DNA of 64,000 nt from Diplosphaera chodatii (taxonomy: Eukaryota > Chlorophyta > Trebouxiophyceae > Prasiolales > Stichococcaceae), in NCBI GenBank assembly GCA_032358165.1, contig JAALGY010000008.1, positions 2,232,001 through 2,296,000 of the forward strand. The letters are read 5' to 3'. Below the pieces are notes generated by a model. It searched no databases and was not told where the DNA came from. It worked only from the letters and a program-made list of their open reading frames with translations. A program made the translations under genes and the position numbers. Shown here piece by piece: positions 48,140 to 62,400 of the stretch (position 1 is its first letter; each line of letters begins with the position of its first letter).

Positions 48140-51100
48140 ATGAGCGGCCGGGGAGGTCAGCAGGTGAGAAGCGTTTCAACGCTGCTGGAGAGTGAAGGCG
48201 GCACAGCATGAGACCTTGTGCGGCTGATGGTCCTGCGCGCCTGATGCTGACTCCGTCTGCAGGGGCAGCGGCGTAACAACAGCGGCACTGCGGGCAGCCG
48301 GAGCGGCGGTGGTCAGCAGCAGGCTGGCGGCGGCGGCCAGCAGCAGCAGTCCAACGGCGGCGGCGGCGGCGGCGGCAACGGCGGCACCCGCCCCCCGAGG
48401 CAGCGCCGGCGCAGGCCGCGGGGCCCCAGCGACGGCTCAGCCGCCGGCGACGGCGGCAACGGCGCCGCGAACGGCGCTGCAGACGGCGCCTTCGCCAGCG
48501 GCGGCGGCGGCCCGGTCTCTGGCGGCGCCGGCTTGTCGGCCGGCCTCGCAGCCCGGCTGGGCCCCGGCAGCGCCAGCTCGGACAGCCTGCAGCACGTGGC
48601 GAAGCACCCGCGCATTGGCAACGCCGCCCCCGCGGTGCAGGCGGCGCGCTTCAGCACCACCACCGCCGAGCACCTGACCGGCACGCAGTTCCGCTCGCTG
48701 GGCCTCTCACCAAACACGCAGCGGTGAGGGCGAGAACCACAAGACTAGACCTGGATGTCGCGGGTGCTGGCCAAGAGGACAGAGAGCTCTAAGAGGCGCA
48801 TGTTGTCTTAGGCTCAACTTCTGCTGCAGTGCTGCCCAACCTCCTGCCGAAGCTCATCACGCCAACTGGCAAACTGTTCACCGTGGATCAAGCTCACCTG
48901 GTGTGACTGGTATCGTGCAACTGCGCAGGGCGCTGGACGAGGTGCTGGGATACGCGCAGTGCACAGACGTGCAGGCCGCGGCCATCCCCATCACGCTGCG
49001 GGGCCAGGACGTGGTGTGCAAGGCCAAGACGGGGACTGGCAAGACGCTCGCCTTCCTCATACCCGCCATCGAGCAGGTAAACGATGCCGCTGCCGGTGCC
49101 CAAGGCTGCTGTAAAGCTGTGCAGATGTGCAGCAGATGTCCGTTCTTTGATTGGAAACTAGCAGCATGGGTGCTCACATCTGTTCAGTCCCACAAGGACT
49201 CAGGTTGCGGGCACAACTTCGGGTTGAAGGAATCGATGCATGATCTCATGCTATGCAGCTGATGCGGGCGGGGCCCCGGCGGGGCGAGACGGCCATCCTG
49301 GTGGTGTCACCCACCCGTGAGCTGGCCGCGCAGATCGCCACCGAGGCCAAGGCGATCAGCACCTTCCACGGCCTGACGACCCAGGTACGACGGTGGTCCT
49401 TTTGGGTCTGGCATTGCTGCGACCCCACGACCGTCGCGACTTCCATCAGCCACAGTGTGAGCGCGTTCTCCTACCCTTCGGGGCAGCGTGGGAGTGCGCC
49501 TGGTCACGACACTTCGCACCTGCAGGTCATGGTGGGCGGCACGAACCAGGCGTCCGACCTGTCGCGCATGAGGGCGCGCGCCCCCGACATCCTGGTCGCC
49601 ACGCCCGGCCGGCTGAACGACAACCTGCAGGACGCGGGCATCGCGAGGGCGCTGCGGGGCCTCAGGAGCCTGGTCTTCGACGAGGCGGACCGCCTGCTGG
49701 ACATGGGCTTCAGGTGCGCCAAGAAAAGGAGAATATCTTTAGCAGCATGTCATGGTTGCCCAACTGCCCCACCAATGCTCGCCATCCCAGCAGCGGCATC
49801 CAGCACAGCCAGCTGCACCGCGATATCTCATGTCTGTCAATGGGTCGCCTGTTTGCTGCTTTTTTGCATGTAGCATGTTGGCAGGTGTTGCGTGTGGTGG
49901 CTTTCAGTGTTTGCATATCCACCAAGGGCGTGCCCGGCGCTGCAGGCCGGCGATCGATGCGCTGCTGGCGGCGCTTCCGTCCAAGGCCTGCCGCCAGACG
50001 GTGCTGTTCTCGGCGACCTTCCCGTCGGACATCGCGCAGCTGGCGGCGTACGCGCTGCGGCCGGGCTACGCGATGGTGGACACTGTTGGCGAGACGGCGC
50101 AGCAGACGGCCGACAAGGTCGGTGGCATGGCGCTCCCCTCACAATGGGTGTGGTAGCTCCCACAAGAGGCTACAGAGACAGGCAGTTGGCGATCGCCCGG
50201 CTGCGTCTGTGGAAGGAGCCGCCACCTGTCAGGTCCAGCTATGGATTCAGAGTGGGTTGGCACACTGGTCAATGCACAGCGTCTACTATATGCAGGCGCT
50301 GGGCTCCCGCCTGTGAGCTGAACCACACTTCAAGTCCGCAGCAGTCCACAGCGATCAGGAGCTGCTTTGCCGTCTGCCTGAAGACGGTATGGCTGCTGAC
50401 AGCAGCGGCATGTGGGCTGCAGGTGGAGCAGTGGCACGTGGTGTGCCCCCTGGAGCAGCAGCTGGTCAACCTGTGGGCCATCGTGGACGCGCACCGCCGC
50501 GAGGACCCCGATTTCAAGGTGGGCTCAGGGTCTACGGTCTGTTGTGCTGCTGTAGGGGCTGCGGCGCAGGTGGCATGGTGCCAACTTGTACAACGCTGCA
50601 TCAGAGCTGCGGGCACTAGGAGGCCCCCTTTGCACTTGTGGCAGTGCAGGCTATTAGTCTAGCGCATACACACCTATGGTGCGGTGCTCACACGTGCAGA
50701 GTCCGACCTCAGTGCCGCTGCCGCCCCCTGGAAGCTTCGGAGTGCCCTGCGTGCGCAGGTCATCGCCTTCTTCGTGACGGCGCGGCTCACGCAGTTCTAC
50801 TCCGAGTTCTTCGACGCGATGGGCACCCCGGTGCTGGAGATCCACTCGCGCAAGAGCCAGTCGGCGCGCACCAAGGCCTCTGACGCCTTCCGCGCCGGCA
50901 GCCGGGTGCGCCCCACCCTGCAGCGCTGCCAACCCAGACATCAGTCGGTGGTCCTGGCGGTCACAGCAGGCTGCGCCATTCAGTGCAGCGTTGCCGTCCT
51001 TGTGCTGCCCTGCGCATGGCAGCCGAGATGCACACTGGCAGCAGAGTGCTGCGATGCTGGAGGGACACAAAGGTACTCCGGGGCCTGATAAGCGGCACGG

Positions 51101-52714
51101 TCCGTTGACATCCGTGTCTGCTGGGCCGCGCAGTGCATCATGTTCACCAGCGACGTGTCGGCTCGCGGCGTGGACTACCCCGACGTCAGCCTCGTCATCC
51201 AGGTGTGGGACAGCCGTCGTGCGCGCTGCTGAAGTGCCTCGTGAATGCTGCTCTGCATAGCACTGCTCGAACGTGCAGGCTGACCCGCCTGTGCACCCTG
51301 TCAGAAGCACAGATGGAGTGGGCCGCCCTGATGTACGTGCGCCTGCGCATGCCAGCCAGCATGCCGGCTCGTGCCGGACCCCACATAGCACCGCCAGACT
51401 GCGCGCTGCCCACAACAGCATCTCTGGGGCCAAAGGCCTGTGCCCCTTGCCGCAGGTCGGCATGCCAGCGGACAAGGCGCAGTACATCCACCGAGTGGGA
51501 CGCACAGCTCGTGCCGGCAAGCAGGTAGGGCCTCAAGGGGCGCATCCAGGGCTGCTCGTTGCTGCTTGTATTGTGTGTCAGTGTGCTCAGATGGTCAGCA
51601 GAAAACCGCCTGCAGCAAGAGGTGCATGTTGCTCAAAGCCGCATGCTTCAGCAAGCCTTGCATAATCGAGGGTCGGACCACCGCCTGCGATGCTTCGACT
51701 TGACGGAGGTCCCGCTCTGACAAGGTCCTGCAACAACTTGGCAGCAGCTTGGGCCAGCAGAGGCATCATCCTGACGCTGACGAAGGTCGTGTCCTGTTTC
51801 CCGCAGGGCCGCGGCGTGCTGCTGCTGTCGGACTTCGAGGCGCCCGCCTTCCTGCGGCAGCTGCGCGATGTGGACGTGAAGAGCGCCCCGCCCGCGCCCG
51901 CCGCCGCCGCCGCCGCCATCGCCCCCGCCGTGCAGCAGGCCCTGCAGGTCAGCCCCAGGCACCCGGCCGCAATGCTTCCCCGCAGAATTCGTATCAAACC
52001 ATACTCCCCTGCTGTACGCTTACCGCTGCGGCTGTCGACATGTCACGAGCAATGTTCACTTCGTGTTGAAGTCGGTTTTCGTCCCCACCCTGCAGCACGT
52101 GCCGGAGGACACGAAGGCGGCCGGCTACCGCACGTGGCTGGGCTTCTACAAGGGCTTCTGCGGCAAGATCGGCTGGTCGCCCGAGGAGCTGGTGCAGCAG
52201 GCCAACTTCTTCTCGGAGGTCATCGGTGAGTACGAAGCAGGTGTCAGGCTAGTTGCTGATGATATCACGTCAAATGTCGGAGTGAAATCCTCCTGTCATA
52301 CCCATTGTTGAACGCCTTGAAGGATGCACGCCAATGCCTCACTCTTTGAGAACACTAATTGCTGGCTGCAGGCTGCAACGGGATCCCGACGATCGAGAAG
52401 AAGACGGTTGGCAAGATGGGCCTGAAGGGTATGACTACTGTGGAATGCTTCACCGCGGCTCTGTGTTGTGCCAGCTCGCCGATTGCACGTGCTCACTGGT
52501 CGTGAGGTGCACCCCAAGAAATGCTGCTGATTGCTGGGCTGTAGGCGTCGCTGGCCTGAACATTGAGGGCGGCGGCATGACCTCGGGCGGCGGCAGCAGA
52601 GGCGGCGGCGGCGGCCGGGGCGGCTACGGCGGCGGCGGCGGCGGACGCCGGGGTGGGGGCGGCAGGGGTGGGGGTGGCAGGGGTGGTGGCGGCCGTGGCG
52701 GTAGAGGCCTTTGA
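48140..52714 (+). CDS. DEAD-box ATP-dependent RNA helicase, Gly/Arg-rich tail
   Basis: I model 14 exons, 665 aa: 48140-48163, 48263-48723, 48929-49076, 49259-49384, 49526-49713, 49946-50117, 50423-50518, 50759-50905, 51134-51202, 51456-51524, 51807-51947, 52096-52225, 52372-52428 and 52545-52714. All phases close. DEAD-box proteins use ATP to unwind or remodel RNA. Motifs: Q motif ([17 protein letters not shown]), I (AKTGTGKT, about 194), Ia (PTRELA), Ib (TPGRL), II (DEAD, about 305), III (SAT, about 338), and [10 protein letters not shown] (VI, about 489). The segment after motif VI ([20 protein letters not shown], then [14 protein letters not shown]) resembles the C-terminal extension of the plant RH25/26/31 and yeast Mss116 group. 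That group often works in organelles, but I see no clear transit peptide. The N terminus is Gly/Gln/Arg-rich and the last 45 residues are GGGR repeats. Both ends probably bind RNA. Confidence 0.9.
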
Positions 52715-53974
52715 GGCTTGGCACCAGCTTCCGTATTCCAAGCTATTCTAGGGTATGCTGCCGTGGATACGGTTCTATCTAGCAAAGCATGGCATGCAGA
52801 TGCACATAAGGCAGCTCAATGTATTCGCCACATTCTTTGGGATGCGTTTGATTGCAATTGCCCCAGGGGCACGGTGCTGTTGCAGCGTGGCGTACCGTAT
52901 GCTTCAGTGATGGCACACTCGGCTGAACAGAGGCTTTGATTTCCTACCAGTGTCTGTCGTCAGGCCGTTCTCAGCAGTCAAAGTCAGAACACCCTGGATC
53001 TATTTAGTGTCTGGCTACACGGCTCTGGTATGCTGCTGCTCCGTTCATGGGACTGGCTGCTGAGGCGGTACCTGCTGCGTGCCAAAACAGTAAAAGCATC
53101 AGCCCATCCACAACTAGCCTACTCGCCTGACGGCAGCATGGACTTGTTTGTGTCCACGCGACCGAGGCGTAGGCCGACTGGACCAGGCAGAAGCACAGTG
53201 ACCGTAGTTTGATTCAGGGTAACCCTTTCCCTATCACGTGCTGCTGTGCTTCGGAGTTGTCGTAAGGACTTGTGACGAAATCCTACTCCTGCTATATGTT
53301 GAGTGCACATCAGTAGTGGCTGTTTGAGTGCGTTTGCGATGCAAGTGAGGTGTAAACTGTACAAACAGTGACTGGTGTCAGGCCACTCTGCCCTTCATTG
53401 CAGTAGTCAAACATGCATGCATCATCGCTGCTGTGAAACGCCGCCGAAACATATTTGCAGACCACTGCTGCCAGCCGTCAGCAGATCAGGAACAGAGACA
53501 TCTGAACAAAAGCACCTGCGTGCAATGTCGTCATTCCTGCAGATAGATGCAAGGTGGGCAATATGATACAACTAACCCGCGAGTTGTGGCAACCCCGTCA
53601 ACTAAAAGATTCAAAGCTTGAGATCCCGAATAAGGGTATACCTGCCTTCAGCAGCGCCAACAAGAGCAGATCATGCGGAAAAGCAACCCTGGAGGCCAGA
53701 AGCTGCCTCGACTGACACCCCCATACATGCCAAAGTTCAGTTTACAGACACAGCTGTCAAGACCAGCCCTGATTCCTGCTGCTCGTCCTAGCCTCCGAAC
53801 CTGCCCTCACGCTGCCCTATCTGCTGCCATCCGTGCTTCACCGTGGCGCAGGCTGACGGCCTCTTCCCCTGCTGTCGTGGTGATCCCACACGGCGCTGCC
53901 ATCGCCGCCGCTTGGCGAGGTGTCAGGTGACTCTCTGCACCACGCTGATGTGTGTCTGCTGACGCCGGCAGGTG
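52715..53974. other. Convergent intergenic region
   Basis: These 1.26 kb lie between the stops of the helicase (+) and bZIP gene X (-). The region is AT-richer than its neighbours. I see no exon, repeat or RNA gene. Confidence 0.5.
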
Positions 53975-56900
53975 CTACCTGCCGCCTTGCTCACTCGCGC
54001 CATGTTCGCCGCCGACGCTTATGCCGCTGTCGCCGCTGCTGCAGGTGGCGCCGCTGCCGCCGGCCCCGGGGTCGACGCCCAGCTGCTGGCGGGACAGGTT
54101 GGGGTACAGCGCGGCCAGGTCTACGGGGGGCACCCGCCGCTGCCGCATCTCCGGGGGCAGCAGCGCGTCCAGGCACCGCACCGCCCCGCTGCCGTCGTCC
54201 TCTGCGCCGATGCAGGGCCGGCGTCAGGGACTGAAATTTGACCTGTTAATGGCCGCTTTTCGACGGGAGCGGCTGCCATGCACACGCTCACAGGTTGAAA
54301 CATCCGATGGGAGAGTGCTGAGGTGGCCACGACGGCGTGGGCAGGCAGCAGCTGGCGGGATGGGCGCACCCTGCGCAAGGATGTCTGCTGACGGCGGCTC
54401 CCCTGCCGAGATGGCCACAACCTCCGCAATCCGCAGGATCTCTGCACGGCATGCCAGCTCAAGCTCATCAGTACACCGAAAACGGCCCGACGCTGCTTAT
54501 GTGAAGCTGCTTCCACAATGTAGAGGAGCCGTTTCGTGTCCCGTGTGTTACTTCTCTTGCAGTGGTCTGCCTGCCACCAGGGCTGGGCTGTGCAGCAGGC
54601 ACCTGTGTGGGCGGGCCAGGCGGCGACGTTGAGGTGCGCAAACTGGATGGGCGTCAGCACCCGCCGCCACATTGTGAGGATCACCTGCAGGGCAGACGCG
54701 TGGACAGGCTGGCAACGATGGCAGCAGTAGCAGTGGCATGTGCGGCACTCTTTGTGGTGGCACAGCAGCCACCAGGGTAAAGTGTTCCTGCGCCATGGCC
54801 TGGGAGAGCTGAACAGTGAAGCTTTGCCCACAACTGCCTCCAGCGTGCTCTCCATAAACCACCCACCCTGCACCTGTTGCCGATGCTTGCCTGCCAACCT
54901 GCCACAGGTCCCATGCCGCAGGCAGCCGCGGACCAGTGCCTGCCAGGCGCCATGAATCAGGGCAACGGTCAACACGAAGCAGCAGCGGCGGCGCCCACCT
55001 GCAGCTGGCAGGACTGCTCCTGCTGGATCGCCACCCGCAGCCGGTTGATGAGGCTGAGCTGGCGGCACTCCGCCATCGCGGACAAGTCAGCGCTGCCCCC
55101 GCTGGCCTCCACCTCCAGGCTGCTGCGCCGGGGGGTTGCAGCCTGCGCAGCCACAGCCGGTCGGCACCTTGTGCCATCACAGGCAAAGTTGCTTGAAATG
55201 CTCTACCCACGACCTTTCTGACATCCACAATAGCTGCAGTCTTTGTAGTGGGGAACGCCAGATGCTCTGAGGGGCACGTGGTGCACACGACTACAGGCAC
55301 TGTCCACGACTGGCCGCGCGTGAGGCTGGACATTGCATGCGGCCATGACGCCACGTGCCAATAGAAGGGCCATGCCACCAGGGGGCGAGGGCCTGCGACG
55401 TGTGTACAGCTCCGCCCAGCTCGTGGTTCAGCTGAGCAGATGCACCCCTTTCCGAGCCGCATTTAGGGTTTAGTGTCGAGTGCTGGGTTCCGCACCTGCC
55501 GCTCTGCGACGCGCTGCTTGCGGCGCGCGGCCAGGGTGCGGATGTTGGCCAGGTGCGCCGCGCGCAGCCGCACAAACGTCTCCCGCTGCAGCTGCGACAG
55601 CCGCGCCGAGCTCACAATCTGCGGCGCGCACGCGCAAGCTCAGCAGACCGTTCCTTCACAAGCGACTACGGTTGCAGAGCTCACGCTCGCACCATGATGC
55701 GCATGCGGTGTGCGGCCTGCAAGGTGCCTGCGAGAGAGGGACAGCAAAGCGCACCTGCGCCCAGACCTCGTCGGGGGGGTCGGCGGCGGTGGGCAGGAAG
55801 CCCAGCAGCGGCAGGATCTTGTTCTGGTCGGGGAACGTGGTGATGGTGCAGCCCTTCAGCTGGCTGGCCTCGAATGCGAGCCGCTCCTGCACAAGCAGAT
55901 CCGTGACGCAATTTCAGCGGCGGTCTGGCCCTGTGGCTGTAGCCTCTATGCCGTGTCTGGTCACATCCTGCGCCCCTGCCGCTGCAGACAGCCGTCATGA
56001 GACCAGCACCGGGAGGTGTGCGGCGCTGTCCCCGGCAGCCCAAGCGGGCTTCGCCCTTGGCTGCCGAGCCGCAACGTGGTGACTTGCGCGTGGTTGGATG
56101 TGAGCAATGCCGTGCCCTGCCCGTGCCCTGCTCTACGAGCACTGGCGCACCGCGTGACAGCCTGCACGGTGCGCATCTGCGCAAACAGCAAATCTGCACA
56201 TCCGGCAGCGGACACAGCATCTTCGGTGGCCGCGTTTGGGGTCCAGGGTCTAGGGTTTATCTTCGGTGCGCACCAGGCGCTGCGTGGCCGCCGCGCCCTC
56301 CGGCCCGCCGCCGCTGATGACCAGCAGCTGCCGCGCGAAGGCCACCACGAAGTCGTACCACAGCCGGCCGTGCTCCAGCGGCGTCATCTCCGGCACCTGC
56401 CCAGTGGTGTGAACCAACAGCTGTGAGGCCTGCATCTGAGGTGCCTGTGCCAGCCAATGACCGACAGCGCCAGCCAAACTGTGGGCTCTGGGCCAGGGTC
56501 TGCCGCCGCCCGGCAGCGCCGCGTGCGCTTCCGGGGGCCAGGCCCAGGGCAGCATGCCGTGCACGCCCGCACCAGCAAAGCGCCAATCGACAAGTGCAGC
56601 TACAGCGGCACGCCTGACAGGCGGAACGGGAGGCAGCCCGCAGCGGCAGCACGACAGGCGGTGTGCCGGGCGCCCGCAGCTGTTGAGGCGGCCCGCACAG
56701 GCAACAAAAGGCATCACAAGGCCTTACGAAAGGCATTCCGAAAGGCAACACGAAAGGCACTGCGAGAGGCACCTGGCCGCGGGTGAGGCGCAGCGGCGCG
56801 TCGGGCCGCACCGTGAACACCAGCTCCCGGTCCAGCTGCAGCTCCCGCGCCATGCGCCCCTGCACGCCGCAGGGCCACGTCACAGGGGCCAGGAGAGCGT

Positions 56901-58988
56901 CCCCTCCAGCAGCCCATGTGCGCCGCGTACGCCGCGCGTCGGCGACAGCCGCCGGCAGGCGTGTGTCCCCATGCGCAGGCTGCGCGCCGCCAGCAGCCGG
57001 CAGCTGGCGGGGCCCCCTCCCAAGCACGGCGGAGCCCATGTGGTCCGGGCCACCAGCACAGCTGCAGGGACTGCCCGCGGGCGGCAGCACACGCCCAGGA
57101 TTCAGTGGCAGGTTCAGCGGCAAAACTCTTGCGCGGCCGCTCACCTGCATGCTGTCGGTGAGCCACCAGGCCTCGGGCTGCCCATTGGCGTCCAGCCGGG
57201 AGTCCAGATCCTCCAGCTCCGCCGCCACCGCTGCTTCCGCCGCTTCCGCCGCGTCCCCCCACCCGCCGCTGGCCGCGCCGGGCATGCCGTCGCCCGCCTC
57301 GCTGAACCCCGAGCCGCGGCGCTGGCCCTGCAGCTCCGCCGGCGCGGACTCTGCGTGCAGCAGGGGACCCGGCGTCGCGGGCCCGCCGGCGTAGTCCCCG
57401 GCCCGCCCCCGGCCGCGGCCGCCGCCGCCGCCGCCGCTCGAGTACTGCTGCTCGAGGAACGCGTTGCGGCTGGCCAGGGTGTCCTGCACGTTGGGGTGTT
57501 GTCAGCAGGGCAAACCCGTTTCTTCTACGGCAACGTGACTTGCGGCAAGGCGCGCCGCCGGGCAAGTGCGAGCTGGTGCACATGGTGTGCTGTAAGGAAG
57601 ACTGGACGCCTATTCTGGCCGTTCAGATGCCATGCATGGACCGCGGGGCAATACGCTCGTGGCTGAACAGCGGTGCGGGGCCGGATGCGTGAGCAGCAGG
57701 CGGGCGTGTCGGCTCACCCGCCGCAGCCGCATGCGCTGCATCTCCGCCTCCAGCTGCGCCAGCGTCTGCTGCGTGTCGCGCACCCGCGCCTGTACGTCGT
57801 GATGAAACCCTAGATGGCCATCAAGGAAGCACGCCTGCTGACCTTTGAGGAGCAATCACTGGGCTTTGGGCTCCGAGCTCGTGCGTCAAGCCCGCCGTTC
57901 ACCACGACCTTGACAAGGCCGCGGGCGCAGGGAGGGGCACCGACTGCTACAGCAATGTTCATCGTGGAATGTCTTTGTGCCGTCAGCAGAGAGGATGTTG
58001 GCGAGTACTGCTGAGCTTGATGGGCACAGAAGGCGGAAGAAGTTTGCCTTCTGCCGCTCCACCCAGCGCTTCTGCGACTCCTGCCGCTTCTTGCTGCGCA
58101 CGCTGCGCACCGGCAGCCGGCTGTCCGCCGGCGCGGTGAGACACCTGCCGTAGCCGCCCCTCTGCAGGTACGTTGCCAGGGTTTGACCGCCGAGGCGGCG
58201 CCATCTCTGCCGGATCTGAAGCATCATGGACATGCATGTGTCTGGCCCAAATGCTCTGAGATCTGATTAGCTGATCGCAAGATGCTGCCAGCCTCACCCC
58301 CGGCGCTGGGCGCTGGTCCGGCATCGCCACGGCGCAGTGGTCTGCGGGCCAGCTGGCAAGGTGCTGCGGGGGCGGCAGTGGCGGCGCGCACAGCGACTGC
58401 GGCGGCGCCGCGGCCGGCTGGCCCAGGCCGCCGCCCTGCAGCCCGCCAAACACCCACCGGGGCCGCTGCGGCGCCGGCTCGGGCGCCGGCGGCCCAGGGT
58501 ACCCCTGCTGCACGCGTGAGCAAGAGTCACGGGAGCTTCTGGCCTGCCACCTGGACCTGACATAAGGCGCGTCTGCTGGCGACGCCAGGTGCGCCGATCA
58601 GCTGATGCGCCAGCGACATGTGCGTAAACGGCAGTCGCAGTGCCGCAGTCTCTGTAGCCTGATGCACAGCCCCACAGCGCGTGGGCTGCGCATGCCGAAC
58701 TGCACCCACACTCAATACATGGACCAGGAGGCATACCCGAGACTGTGATCTGGGCATGTTCACCTGGTACACGATCTGGTGCCAGTGCTGGGGCGACAGG
58801 CCCACGACGCGCTGGTTGCAGGCGATGCCGGCCAGCACGGATCGCGAGATGGCTGACTCCGGCTCCTCGGACAGCTGCTGCCAGTCCACGGCGGCGTGAT
58901 CGAAGCTCAGCAGAGGAGTGGAGCTCCCTGCGTAGCTCCAGTCGTCCTGGACGAGGCGCCCGCTGGGCATGACCGGCTGCGGAGGCAT
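53975..58988 (-). CDS. bZIP-family paralog X with degenerate basic region
   Basis: I model 13 exons, 667 aa: 58988-58764, 58507-58298, 58215-58048, 57789-57718, 57483-57145, 56859-56773, 56396-56274, 55886-55755, 55618-55496, 55142-54999, 54684-54603, 54441-54370 and 54201-53975. All phases close. The N terminus has a short folded-looking exon (HWHQIVYQ) and a Pro-rich exon. Exon 3 ends in the position of a bZIP basic region (SVRSKKRQESQKRWVERQK), and exons 4-5 carry the zipper-like coiled coil. The C-terminal blocks match gene Y exon by exon: ELVFTVRPDAPLRLT, LEHGRLWYDFVVAFARQLL, LSQLQRETFVRLRAAHL, MWRRVLTPIQFAHLNV, LDALLPPEMRQRRVPPVDLA. The basic region lacks the Asn and Arg of the N-x7-R signature kept in Y, so DNA binding is doubtful. 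The intron after the basic region uses a GC donor. The C-terminal blocks may be a divergent form of the DOG1-type region of plant TGA factors. Confidence 0.75.
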
Positions 58989-59443
58989 GGCGCGAAAGCT
59001 ACGTTTGGGATGTGGTTCTGTGGAATCTGCTTCTGAGACCTGCGCGCAAGTACCGCAACATGCGGCCCTGCATTGCGTCACAGCCAGACGTAAGTTGCGT
59101 AAACGTCACTTTCTCTGCTTCTGCACATTACGCCTGGTGGAGCAGCACACTTACGCCTGTGGCCTCATCTCCGCACGTGAGCCCACATCTGGTACTGGTC
59201 ATGGGGTACCATGCTGGGTGCTGGAATACCATCTGCTGCAGTCGTGCCTCAGCCTGCTTTCCATGTAGCATATATTCTCACCACTCTGTGTATCGAGGTC
59301 ATCACACTGCTGGCCAGCACGTCGGTGGTGGCAGACTGCACCAATGTTTGAGCTGACCGCAGGGCACTGCAGATGGCATCAACACATGGGGCAGTACAGA
59401 CTGAGCACTGCCAGTCCGATCGAACGCCGACTGACAGCAAAAA
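58989..59443. other. Intergenic between bZIP paralogs X and Y
   Basis: About 455 bases between the start of X and the stop of Y, both leftward. It should hold the X promoter. No exon seen. Confidence 0.5.
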
Positions 59444-62400
59444 TCAAACGTCCGGTTCTTGCTTGACATGGACGGTGTCCCCTGCCGCTGCCGCCGCCGC
59501 TGCCGCCTCGGGCTGCCGGGCCGAATCTTCCGCAGCGCCGCCGCCGCCGCCAGCAGACACGGCCGCGAGCACATGCGCCGGCAGCTCCACCCCGGGGTAC
59601 AGCGCCGCCAGGTCCACCGACGGCACGGCGCCCCAGTCCCGCATGGAAGCGGGAAGCATCGCCTCCAGGGCGTCCAGGCCCAGCAGCGGCGCGCCCTCCC
59701 GCGCCCCTGCAGGGTGGGTGCCAGCAGCAGCTTGCAGGCCTGCATCCCCGACCTCCGCTGCCGCGGCAGCAGGCGGCGCCAGCAGCAGGCAGCAGCACGG
59801 CAGCCTGTGCAGCTGCCGCCAGATGCGGATCCGGTGCCAGCCCTGCTGCATGCGGGTCAGCTGCAGCACCCCCCACTTGGAATGGGCGCAAAATACACAT
59901 CTGCGGCGCCAGGGGTGTTCAAGGGTGGGTGTCAATCAGCACTCGAGTGCACTGACCTGCCGCCATGAGCTCTGACTGGCAGGCCGCGCCCGAGCTGCGC
60001 GCCACCGCCTCCGCCAGCTTGGTGATGTACGGCTGCACCGCATACAGCAGAGTCAGACGAGTCCCAGGGGTATGCTGTGTCCCAGTCACCTCGGCAGTCG
60101 CCGGGATGCAGCAGCACACCGGGGATGCAGTCCACGGATCGCTGAGTCAGGAACACAGGGCGGCGCCGCAAGAGCCAGGAGCTAACTCAGCAGGGTTGCC
60201 ACAGCCCAAAGCCCTGGCCCCGCACCTTGTGCGGGAAGGCGGTCACGTTGAGGTGCGCCATCTGCTGCGGCGTCAGCACCCGCCGCCACACGCTCAGCGA
60301 GTACTGCACCATGAAGAGAACTGACTGATCTTGAGCCTGATGTGCTGTGTACCACATATTGCCGGGGCCCCTCCAGACAGTTCTGCTGGGGCGTGCTGTG
60401 AGCAGCACGGCATGGCTGCATGGCAGCTTCCCAGCAGGGCAGCTGCTGTTCGCTCGTCGTCAGCGTGCTCGCAATGCAGGGTTCAAAGGGCACACGCTGT
60501 GCAAGGTGCATGCGCTTACGCTGCTGAAACAAAGAGGTGTGTGCTGGCTCAGCCAGCGCTTCCAGGCTCCCGTTGGTGCCCATGGGGACACACTCAATCC
60601 GAGCGCACCAGCATCTGCACGGTGTGCTCGTCCCGCAGCGTCGTCTGCAGCGCGTCAAAGGCGCCCAGCGTCGCAGAGCCGTACGCATCCACCGAGGGCG
60701 ACGTGGCGACCAGCTCCCAGTCGGCGCCGCCCGGCGGCATCGCCGTCTGGAGGGAAACAGCAGGCGCAGCTCAGCCACAGCGATGGGTCACTGCCCTGGC
60801 CTGATCACGCTGCCCTGGGTCCTGAGCGGCCCGCGCCGCCGGCTTTCAGTCCGCAGGACAGGCAGCTGTCGGAAGGAAGCAGGCAGTGGACTGTCTGCCG
60901 GAGTCTGGGCGGCCGGCGGGCGCCGCCTGGCAGTCCCGCCATCTGGGGGGGCACACGCAGGCAGACTACAAGGGCGGGAACCAGCGGCAAGCTCAGCTGC
61001 AGCTCGAGGTGCCAGGGGCTGAGCCGCATACAGCCAGCGCTGGCGGCAGCGGCAGCGGCAGTCCCAGCCGAAATTGCTGCACAAACACTGCTCTGAACAG
61101 GCCGACCAATGGCGCCGTCTCGCCGGCAACAGTGGCCCGTGCCGCTTGCCCCGTGGCGACACCAGTTGACGGCTGACTGCTATACGCACCATGCATCCCG
61201 TGAAGGCTTGAGATGCGCCACTTGGGCGGACCATCTGCCGGTGCGAAAGCTCTGAGCATTCGCAGCCGTGCGCTCGTCCTGCAGGGTGGCACCACACCTG
61301 GATGGTGGAGACGAGCCTGCGGCGGCGCGCCGTGAGCTCGCCGATGCTGCGCAGGAATGCCGCGCGCAGCGCCAGCACCACGTCCCGCTGCTCCCGCGTC
61401 AGCCGGGCGCCCCCCACGATCTGCAGCGCCGGAGGGTTTGTACGAAGAATGTATGAAGAAACATGTTGGCGGGGCCATTGCATGGTTCCAGCGTCAGCTG
61501 GGCGCGTCACATGGACTGTGGCGCCGCAACATGCAGGAACACCAGCAAGATATGTGTTTTGCGGCACGACGCCGCAGGGACCACAGCGCCGCAGACCCTA
61601 AACCCTGACACCCCAACGGCCGCAGCGACGCACCCGGTCCCAGTCGGCGTCGTCCGGCGCGCCGGCCTCGGGCGCGGCGCAGTGCGCGAGCTGCTGCTGC
61701 TGCTTGTGGGCGGCGACGGCGGCGGCGGCGGGGGTGCGGTCCACCATCTTCCCCGTGATCAGCTGGTGCAGCGACGTCATCAGCGTCGGCAGCGACACCA
61801 TGATCGCGCACTTCATCTGCCCCGACTCCCACATCTGCGGGTCGCAGAGGTGCGGGCGCTGAGCCAGGCTTGGTGTGGAGTCAACAGTGGTGTGGTTGCC
61901 AAAGCGTCATGTGCAGCTGCAGCCACAGGACAGGGGATTTGCCGATGAGGTGGCGAAGCACCCACGGCAGCGCACGCCTTGCGGCTGGCACCCCAGCTCA
62001 GGCAGGTGCACCCGGCTGCTGGCGGCAGCGTCAAGCGCCTCCGGTTCGGGGCAGTTCGCTGCCGGCAACAGCCGGCCGCAGCCGCGAGCACTTTGTGGCA
62101 GGGTGAGAAAATTGCGGACGCACCAGGCGGTCCAGTCGCTGCAGGGCGGGGCTGTCGGGGCTGCCGGCCAGCTCCAGCAGGCAGGCGGCGGCCGCGTTGA
62201 TGTACTCCCGGTACAGCTCCCGGAACTGCTGCAGCGGCATGTTCACCACCTGCAGGCAATGCATGTGTTGCGACCATCCAGACCCAAAAGGGTACAAATT
62301 GATCCAACCTTTCTTCAAAATGCATACTGCATGTTGCACGAACAAGGCAAACGTGTAGTCTGATCACCTGAGCACCAGCACAAGCTGCAGTGTGTGCAGC

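Noticed and set aside
48313..48717. Minus-strand open frame opposite the helicase N terminus
   Set aside because: It is antisense to a Gly/Arg/Gln-rich exon; no splice partners and no motif.
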